Below, in pieces: positions 7,195 through 11,308 of a stretch of DNA of 11,308 nt. The number at the start of each line of letters is the position of its first letter. The first letter of the stretch is position 1. Origin of the DNA: Melioribacter roseus (GTDB lineage: Bacteria > Bacteroidota > Ignavibacteria > Ignavibacteriales > Melioribacteraceae); assembly GCA_020724325.1 (NCBI GenBank), contig DYHC01000033.1, forward strand, positions 1-11,308, in the 5' to 3' direction. The notes beneath the pieces were generated by a model. The model had not been told where the DNA came from and made no database searches. It saw only the letters and a program-made list of their open reading frames with translations. The translations under genes were made by a program, and so were the position numbers.

Positions 7195-7211
7195 AAATGA
7201 TAAAAGGTGAT

Positions 7212-8102
7212 ATGCAAAAGCTGCAAGGAATTATGCCTCCTATTACAACTCCATTTGTAAATGGAGAGCTTGCGATTGACAAACTTCAATTAAACATTGA
7301 TAAATGGAACAAAACTGAATTGACCGGTTATGTTGTAATGGGCTCGAACGGTGAATCCGTGTTCTTAACACATGAAGAAAAACTTACACTTGTTGAGATG
7401 ACTAAGAAATTTGCCTCATCAAATAAATTGATTATTGCCGGAACAGGAAGCGATTCTATCAAAGAAACTATCTCGCTCACAAATAAATCTGCAGAACGAG
7501 GCGCGAATTTTTCTCTTATCCTTACTCCATCATTTTATAAATCAGAAATGAAGCATGAGGCATTCATAAAATATTTCACTGCTGTAGCCGATACTGTAAA
7601 AATTCCAGTAATCATTTATAACGTTCCAAAGTTCACGGGCGTTGATATAGAAGCCGAAACTGTTGCAGCGTTATCAGAACATCCGAACATCGTTGGTATA
7701 AAAAATAGTTCTGAAAATGCCCGGCAAAACAACGAATTTATTTCTACTACAAGAAAAGATTTTGCCGTTTTAGTAGGAACTGCTTCAATGCTTTATTCGG
7801 GATTTTCTTCCGGATCGGTTGGCGGTATTCTTGCACTTGCTAATATTGCGCCAGTTGAGTGTATTCAAATCCAAAATTTAATTGAAAAAGGAAACCTTAC
7901 AGAAGCTCTCGATCTTCAAAACAGAATGATACCGGTTAATAAAGCTGTAACTGCTAAGTATGGAGTCGCGGGCTTAAAGTATGCCATGGATCTGCTCGGT
8001 TATTTTGGCGGCGAACCAAGAAGTCCGTTATCCGTATTGTCCGTTAATGAAAAATTACTAATGAAAGAAATACTAAAAAAATCAGGATTGTTTACAGAAT
8101 AA
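7212..8102 (+). CDS. DHDPS/NAL-family class I aldolase, probable 4-hydroxy-2-oxoglutarate aldolase (HOGA1-like)
   Basis: 296 residues from the chosen ATG, preceded by AAAAGGTGAT that pairs with the 3' end of 16S rRNA; the ATG at 7197 (two bases after the ProDH stop) would add five residues and has no such site. The TIM-barrel motifs of the family are complete: LQGIMPPITTPF at the start, GSNGE (44-48), Y136 in IIYNVPKFTG, and Schiff-base K164 in NIVGIKNSS. DapA enzymes have GTTGE at the first site; Ser45-Asn46 and Ser166 match the human HOGA1 residues I recall (S77, N78, S198). The C-terminal half (ALANIAPVECIQIQNLIEKG, later DLLGYFGGEPRSPL) also resembles human HOGA1. Expected reaction: 4-hydroxy-2-oxoglutarate to pyruvate and glyoxylate. 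Position after ProDH and before a glyoxylate aminotransferase supports this; another 2-oxo-acid aldolase or a pyrroline-4-hydroxy-2-carboxylate deaminase is the main alternative. Confidence 0.82.
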   Translation: MQKLQGIMPPITTPFVNGELAIDKLQLNIDKWNKTELTGYVVMGSNGESVFLTHEEKLTLVEMTKKFASSNKLIIAGTGSDSIKETISLTNKSAERGANFSLILTPSFYKSEMKHEAFIKYFTAVADTVKIPVIIYNVPKFTGVDIEAETVAALSEHPNIVGIKNSSENARQNNEFISTTRKDFAVLVGTASMLYSGFSSGSVGGILALANIAPVECIQIQNLIEKGNLTEALDLQNRMIPVNKAVTAKYGVAGLKYAMDLLGYFGGEPRSPLSVLSVNEKLLMKEILKKSGLFTE

Positions 8103-8118
8103 CTTTTTAGGAATTAAT

Positions 8119-9234
8119 ATGAATAGAACATTTTTCCCAATGAATAGAGTACTACTTGGACCTGGTCCATCTAATGTTCATCCAAAAGTATTACAAGCAC
8201 TATCAAAACCTGCACTTGGTCATCTCGATCCGCAATTCATCGGTTTGATGGATGAAATAAAAGTACTGCTTAAGTATACATTCAAAACGGAAAATGAAGC
8301 GGCGCTTGTTTTATCCGGACCCGGCTCGCTTGGAATGGAAGCTTGTTTGCTTAATCTTGTAGAACCGGGGGATAAAATTCTGGTTTGTGTCGGTGGATAT
8401 TTTGCTAATAGAATGACTCAAATTGTTGAAAAGATTGACGGCAATTTAATAACACTTAAAGAAACCTGGGGAAGAGCAATTGACCCGAACAAACTTGAAG
8501 ATGCACTCAAACAAAACCCTGATACAAAAATTGTAGCATTTGTTCATGCAGAAACTTCCACGGGTGCATTATCAGATATCAAAACACTTTCCGAAATTGC
8601 CCATAAATTCGGTGCTTTGAGCCTCGCCGATGTAGTAACTTCACTCGGTGCTGTTGAACTACGAATTGATGAATGGCAAATTGATGCTGCGTATTCGTGT
8701 TCTCAGAAAGGGCTTGCATGCGTTGCAGGAATGTCCCCAATTACATTCGGTCCGCGTGCAGTTGAGTTTATAAAGAAAAGAAATATTCCTGTTCAAAGCT
8801 GGTTTAATGATTTGAATCTGCTATTAGGTTATTGGAATGGTCCTGGTAAAAGAATATATCATCATACAGCACCAAGTAATCAGTTTTATGGATTACATGA
8901 AGCTCTATTGCTGCTTAAAGAGGAAGGAATTGAAAACTCCTGGAAAAGACATAAAGAAAACAGCATTAAGTTAGTTTCGAGGTTAGAAGAAATTGGTCTG
9001 GAGCCGCTTGTTCCGGAAAGAGAAAGAATACCTAATTTACTTACAATAAAAATTCCTGAAGGTGTTGATGAATTAAAAGTAAGAATGGACCTGCTGAACA
9101 AACACAATCTAGAAATTGGTGCCGGCTTGGGCGAACTTGCCGGAAAAGTCTGGAGAATCGGTTTAATGGGCTATAACTCGAATGAAAAAATGATTAATTA
9201 TTGTATTAACGCATTAAAAGATGTTTTGCAGTGA
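8119..9234 (+). CDS. Alanine/serine-glyoxylate aminotransferase (class V, PLP-dependent)
   Basis: 371 residues covering the full AGT fold. LLGPGPSNVHPKVLQAL (12-28) opens the protein. Cofactor-binding SGPGSLGMEA (66-75), HAETSTGAL (143-151), D171 for the pyridine nitrogen in LADVVTSLG, and PLP lysine K197 in SCSQKGLA follow. YHHTAPSNQFYGLHEAL and the substrate-binding R346 in VWRIGLMGYN complete the set. The order and spacing resemble human AGXT, including GLGELAGKVWRIG. The enzyme would move an amino group from alanine or serine to glyoxylate, giving glycine, and so dispose of the glyoxylate made by the preceding aldolase; donor preference cannot be read here. It starts 16 bases after the aldolase stop with AGGA at 8109-8112, so the two are probably co-transcribed with ProDH. 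It is the last gene of the run, followed by a new promoter. Confidence 0.9.
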   Translation: MNRTFFPMNRVLLGPGPSNVHPKVLQALSKPALGHLDPQFIGLMDEIKVLLKYTFKTENEAALVLSGPGSLGMEACLLNLVEPGDKILVCVGGYFANRMTQIVEKIDGNLITLKETWGRAIDPNKLEDALKQNPDTKIVAFVHAETSTGALSDIKTLSEIAHKFGALSLADVVTSLGAVELRIDEWQIDAAYSCSQKGLACVAGMSPITFGPRAVEFIKKRNIPVQSWFNDLNLLLGYWNGPGKRIYHHTAPSNQFYGLHEALLLLKEEGIENSWKRHKENSIKLVSRLEEIGLEPLVPERERIPNLLTIKIPEGVDELKVRMDLLNKHNLEIGAGLGELAGKVWRIGLMGYNSNEKMINYCINALKDVLQ

Positions 9235-9288
9235 CAATTCGAAATAGATAGATAAAACTTTTCCCTAAAAAAATTTTAAAGAAAGTAC

Positions 9289-9317
9289 TTGACAAAAGGC
9301 AAAGTAAAACTTATTTT
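9289..9317 (+). promoter_or_regulatory. Sigma-70-type promoter for the membrane protein/regulator pair
   Basis: TTGACA (9289-9294) is a perfect -35 box followed after exactly 17 bases by TATTTT (9312-9317), a 4/6 match to TATAAT. It lies 40 bases before the start codon, in the gap after the aminotransferase. The -35 overlaps the palindrome-like AAAGTACTTG (9282-9291), and a second AAAG-NN-CTTT site follows at 9331-9340, near or just after the expected transcription start. Confidence 0.55.
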
Positions 9318-9330
9318 CGCTTTAGAAAAC

Positions 9331-9340
9331 AAAGCACTTT
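9331..9340. promoter_or_regulatory. Candidate operator AAAGCACTTT
   Basis: A 10-base site with perfect AAAG/CTTT inverted arms, placed about 14 bases after the -10 box of the preceding promoter. Its exact reverse complement, AAAGTGCTTT, occurs at 10276-10285 beside the next promoter, and a one-mismatch version lies at 9282-9291 over the -35. The winged-helix regulator encoded between the two sites is the obvious candidate to bind. Such short sites can arise by chance: AAAGCACTT also occurs inside the peptidase gene near 5670. Confidence 0.35.
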
Positions 9341-9356
9341 ATAAAAAGGAAATAAG

Positions 9357-9953
9357 ATGGACGAGAAAACTGCTTTAGAGGAATTAAAGTTTATCCGGAA
9401 AATAATAGATGAAACAAGGCAAAGCGTTGTTTATAACGGTAAGGATTATATTTTCTGGGGCATACTTGTTATTGTAGGAATGATGTCTATGTACATCTTT
9501 ATTCTAAACGGGATCTATTTCAAATATTTTTATATCTGGCTGGTGTTAATTTCCATCGGCTGGGCTTTCTCTATTTATAATGGTAGAAAACAAGAAGCAA
9601 AATTTCCTTCCACTTTTGCCGGTAAACTGATTGGAAACGTTTGGGGTGTTTCAGGAATTGCCATTACAATAATTGGGTTTGTCGGAACAGTTAGTGGAAC
9701 GATCAATCCTATGGCAATCAGTCCAATTGCTTGCATAATAATGGGAGGAGCATATTATTTAACAGGAAAGTTATGTGAGGCAAATTGGATGAGTAAACTG
9801 GCTTATGGATGGTGGATTGGAGGGATTGCATTGTTGTTTATCAAAACAATCGAATCATTTTTAATTATGTCCCTGCTTATGTTATTTTTTCAAACAATCC
9901 CCGGAATAATAATTTATAGAAGATATAAGAAAGAAATTATGGTAAAATCGTGA
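9357..9953 (+). CDS. Uncharacterised six-helix membrane protein paired with a winged-helix regulator
   Basis: 198 residues with no catalytic motif that I recognise. A charged amphipathic N-terminus (1-30, beginning MDEKTALEELKFIRKIID) is followed by about six membrane helices at 31-51, 56-75, 92-113, 117-138, 147-164 and 166-187, and a basic tail YRRYKKE. It has a good AGGA (9347-9350) six bases before the ATG. The last bases overlap the regulator's GTG start by four bases, so the two are translationally coupled. Inference: the protein may sense a membrane or extracellular state and act with the regulator, or simply be its regulated target. Function is otherwise unknown. Confidence 0.75.
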   Translation: MDEKTALEELKFIRKIIDETRQSVVYNGKDYIFWGILVIVGMMSMYIFILNGIYFKYFYIWLVLISIGWAFSIYNGRKQEAKFPSTFAGKLIGNVWGVSGIAITIIGFVGTVSGTINPMAISPIACIIMGGAYYLTGKLCEANWMSKLAYGWWIGGIALLFIKTIESFLIMSLLMLFFQTIPGIIIYRRYKKEIMVKS

Positions 9954-10246
9954 GCGAATTCGATCATCAACAAATTAACGATATTATACACTCAAGAATC
10001 CGTCTGGCTGTTATTGCCCTCTTAATTAGTGTTGAAGATGCTGAGTTTAATTTCATTAAGGAAAAAGTTAATACTACCGACGGCAACCTTAGTGTACATA
10101 TAAAAAAACTTGAAGAAGCCGGATATGTTTCAGTAAAAAAAGAATTTATAGATAGAAAACCGAGAACTTCTTATTCCCTTACTAAAAACGGAAAGAAAGC
10201 TTTTGAAATCTATATCGATCATCTGGAAACATTAACAAAGAAATAA
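9950..10246 (+). CDS. Small winged-helix transcriptional regulator (HTH_34-like)
   Basis: 98 residues, almost entirely one winged-helix domain. Helix 1 contains IIHSRIRLAVIALL (12-25), the recognition helix region is TTDGNLSVHIKKLEEAGYV (42-60), and the wing is KKEFIDRKPRTSYSLTKNGKKAF (63-85). This pattern (IHSR.RL..l..L, TDGNLS.H..KLEEAGYV, PRT.Y.LT..G) is the one I associate with HTH_34 proteins of the MarR/ArsR-like class. There are no ArsR metal-binding cysteines; the protein has no cysteine at all, so a simple redox or metal thiol switch is unlikely. It starts with GTG at 9950, overlapping the membrane protein's stop by four bases. It probably acts as a dimer; AAAG-NN-CTTT sites on either side of the pair are candidate operators. 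Confidence 0.85.
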   Translation: MSEFDHQQINDIIHSRIRLAVIALLISVEDAEFNFIKEKVNTTDGNLSVHIKKLEEAGYVSVKKEFIDRKPRTSYSLTKNGKKAFEIYIDHLETLTKK

Positions 10247-10267
10247 AATTTTTTTATCAAGATACTT

Positions 10268-10285
10268 TATAATGCAAAGTGCTTT
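10268..10285 (+). promoter_or_regulatory. -10 box TATAAT with adjacent AAAGTGCTTT site, upstream of the TPR-like gene
   Basis: A perfect TATAAT (10268-10273) lies 36 bases before the start codon of the secreted helical protein, immediately followed by AAAGTGCTTT (10276-10285), the reverse complement of the site at 9331-9340. The 9-mer ACTTTATAA is also shared by both regions (9336-9344 and 10264-10272). No good -35 is seen at the right distance (10245-10250 is AT-rich), so activity may depend on an activator or be weak. Confidence 0.4.
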
Positions 10286-10308
10286 ATTTATTACAAAAGG
10301 AGAATAAA

Positions 10309-11100
10309 ATGAAAACCTCTACATCAATTTTAGCAATGATATTCTTTTTCGCTGCTCTTGTTGAAGCGCATGCTTCTCAAAATAAAGGGAATGAAAAAGA
10401 TCTGCGTGAAGCTATTGCGCTAACCAATAAAGCTCTAATTGTTTACGACAATAACCTGCTTCAAAAAGCAAAAGATTTTTTTGAACAAAACAATTTTACA
10501 CCAACCGCACTTTATTATCAAACTTTGTGCGAATACAAACTTTTAGAAATGAGCTCGCGCCCGGGTAATGAAAGCTTATTCGAAAAGAATTGCGAAAGCG
10601 GCGTGGCTAATGCAGAAAAATTATCTGAACTAAAAGAATTTGAATCGGAAGGTAAAACTCTTCTTGCCGGAATTTATATGATGAAGATCGCTTCAAATCC
10701 AATGTCGGCTGTTACACTAACATCTAAAATACATTCTCTACTAGACGATGCACAAAATATTAATCCTGACAATCCCCGAACTTATATAATAAGAGGGATA
10801 ATGAAATTTCAGACACCAGCAGCATTTGGCGGGAGCTTTGAAGATGCTGCAAAAAATTTTGCAAAAGCAATTCAACTATTTGAAAAAGAAGATGAAATCG
10901 ATTCCATTAAACCCCATTGGGGTTATTTGGAATCTTTAGTGTGGATGGGCAGAACACAGGAAAGATTAGATAACCTTGAAGCTGCTAAATTCTCTTATCA
11001 AAAAGTGTTAAACCTTCAACCGGATTATGCATGGATTAAATATTCGCTTCTGCCAAAATTATTGGAAAAAATCGACCAAAAATTGAAGGGAAAGAAATGA
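10309..11100 (+). CDS. Secreted helical, TPR-like protein of unknown function
   Basis: 263 residues from the ATG at 10309, which has AGGAGA (10298-10303) five bases upstream; an in-frame ATG at 10279 has no ribosome site and would bury the signal peptide. The N-terminus MKTSTSILAMIFFFAALVEAHAS is a typical Sec signal with likely cleavage after AHA or HAS near residue 22-23. The mature part is nearly all alpha-helical; PRTYIIRGIMKFQTPAAFGGSFEDAAKNFAKAIQLFEKE (156-194) and AAKFSYQKVLNLQPDYAWIKYSL (225-247) have TPR spacing and the NP-R-Y / FGG pattern of periplasmic repeat proteins. It overlaps the following CarboxypepD_reg/receptor-like gene by four bases (ATGA), so it may be a periplasmic partner of that outer-membrane protein. 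Exact role unknown. Confidence 0.78.
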   Translation: MKTSTSILAMIFFFAALVEAHASQNKGNEKDLREAIALTNKALIVYDNNLLQKAKDFFEQNNFTPTALYYQTLCEYKLLEMSSRPGNESLFEKNCESGVANAEKLSELKEFESEGKTLLAGIYMMKIASNPMSAVTLTSKIHSLLDDAQNINPDNPRTYIIRGIMKFQTPAAFGGSFEDAAKNFAKAIQLFEKEDEIDSIKPHWGYLESLVWMGRTQERLDNLEAAKFSYQKVLNLQPDYAWIKYSLLPKLLEKIDQKLKGKK

Positions 11101-11308
11101 CAAATCATTATAAGTTAATTCTGATAATACTTTTGACGATAGCAGGATTTATTTCACTAACTGCACAGGAAAAAATTAGAATTGAAGGCACGATAAAAGA
11201 CGAGAAGAATAAACCGATACCATATGTAAATGTTTTTATACTGAATACAACAGATGGAACTATGAGCGATAATGAAGGAAATTTTTCTGTCCGAACTACT
11301 GCAAAAGG
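11097..11308 (+). CDS. CarboxypepD_reg-like domain protein, N-terminal part (probable outer-membrane/TonB-type receptor)
   Basis: The first 70 codons of a gene running off the right edge, starting with ATG that overlaps the previous stop (ATGA); AAGGGAAAG precedes it. Residues 1-24 form a signal peptide (LILIILLTIAGF then SLTAQ, a typical cleavage context). From IRIEGTIKDEKNKPIPYVNV through TTDGTMSDNEGNFSV is the start of a CarboxypepD_reg-like beta domain (G.I.D....PI.YV.V......G..SD.eG.F). In Bacteroidota-type bacteria this domain commonly opens TonB-dependent receptors, but it also occurs in other cell-surface proteins, and the diagnostic plug and barrel lie beyond the window. Confidence 0.8.
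   Translation, partial: MTNHYKLILIILLTIAGFISLTAQEKIRIEGTIKDEKNKPIPYVNVFILNTTDGTMSDNEGNFSVRTTAK

Noticed and set aside
7128..7211. Upstream starts for the aldolase (7128 and 7197)
   Set aside because: 7128 lies inside the conserved catalytic C-terminus of ProDH in another frame, and 7197 lacks a ribosome site. The start at 7212 has AAAAGGTGAT and gives the normal family N-terminus.
7212..8102. Aldolase as housekeeping dihydrodipicolinate synthase (DapA, lysine synthesis)
   Set aside because: The GTTGE motif of DapA is replaced by GSNGE, the C-terminal region is HOGA1-like, and the neighbours are proline/glyoxylate genes rather than lysine-pathway genes.
9235..9288. Intrinsic terminator after the aminotransferase
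   Set aside because: The AT-rich run contains only weak A/T self-complementarity and no GC-bearing stem followed by a T-tract.
10279..10308. Earlier in-frame start for the secreted helical protein
   Set aside because: It would place ten extra residues before a clear signal peptide and overlaps the promoter-like AAAGTGCTTT site; AGGAGA stands correctly before 10309.

Overview
The window is AT-rich, densely coded bacterial DNA with short operons and good Shine-Dalgarno sites. A CarboxypepD_reg/TonB-receptor-like start at the right edge, a HTH_34-type regulator and a palindromic GAGCGAAGCGAG repeat suggest the Bacteroidota/Ignavibacteriota/Chlorobiota side of the tree, possibly an Ignavibacteria-like facultative anaerobe. 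That placement is inference, since no rRNA or marker gene is present.

Layout. 1-401: the 3' end of a metallo-beta-lactamase-fold hydrolase. 443-1333 (minus): an EamA/DMT transporter. From 1453 to 9234 six plus-strand genes follow: a glycyl radical enzyme (GRE) activase, a GRE that reads as trans-4-hydroxy-L-proline dehydratase (HypD), a Xaa-Pro aminopeptidase, a proline dehydrogenase (ProDH), a dihydrodipicolinate-synthase-family aldolase closest to 4-hydroxy-2-oxoglutarate aldolase (HOGA), and an alanine/serine-glyoxylate aminotransferase. 9357-10246: a six-helix membrane protein overlapping a winged-helix regulator. 10309-11308: a secreted helical/TPR-like protein overlapping the start of a CarboxypepD_reg protein.

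Main interpretation (inference from gene content and residues). The six central genes look like a proline/hydroxyproline (collagen-type peptide) catabolic locus holding two alternative entries for hydroxyproline. The anaerobic entry is radical dehydration by HypD to pyrroline-5-carboxylate (P5C). The oxidative entry parallels the mammalian one: a hydroxyproline-dehydrogenase-like ProDH, then (through P5C dehydrogenase and a transaminase not present here) 4-hydroxy-2-oxoglutarate, its cleavage by a HOGA1-like aldolase to pyruvate and glyoxylate, and glyoxylate transamination to glycine by an AGT-like enzyme. Xaa-Pro aminopeptidase would process the proline-containing peptides. In support, the HypD pocket residues I remember are all present at a constant -3 offset, the ProDH has Leu where ordinary ProDHs have the Tyr that disfavours hydroxyproline, and the aldolase carries the HOGA-type Ser-Asn pair instead of the DapA Thr-Thr pair. 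The activase is also unusual in lacking the ferredoxin-like cluster domain common in non-PFL GRE activases.

Non-coding structure includes an 8+8 bp inverted repeat upstream of the activase, a 54-bp hairpin-forming repeat present twice at exact 70-bp spacing between the peptidase and ProDH genes, and AAAG-NN-CTTT sites at two promoters flanking the regulator pair. No tRNA, rRNA, CRISPR array, IS element or phage gene was seen, and no stretch over 300 bases lacks a gene.
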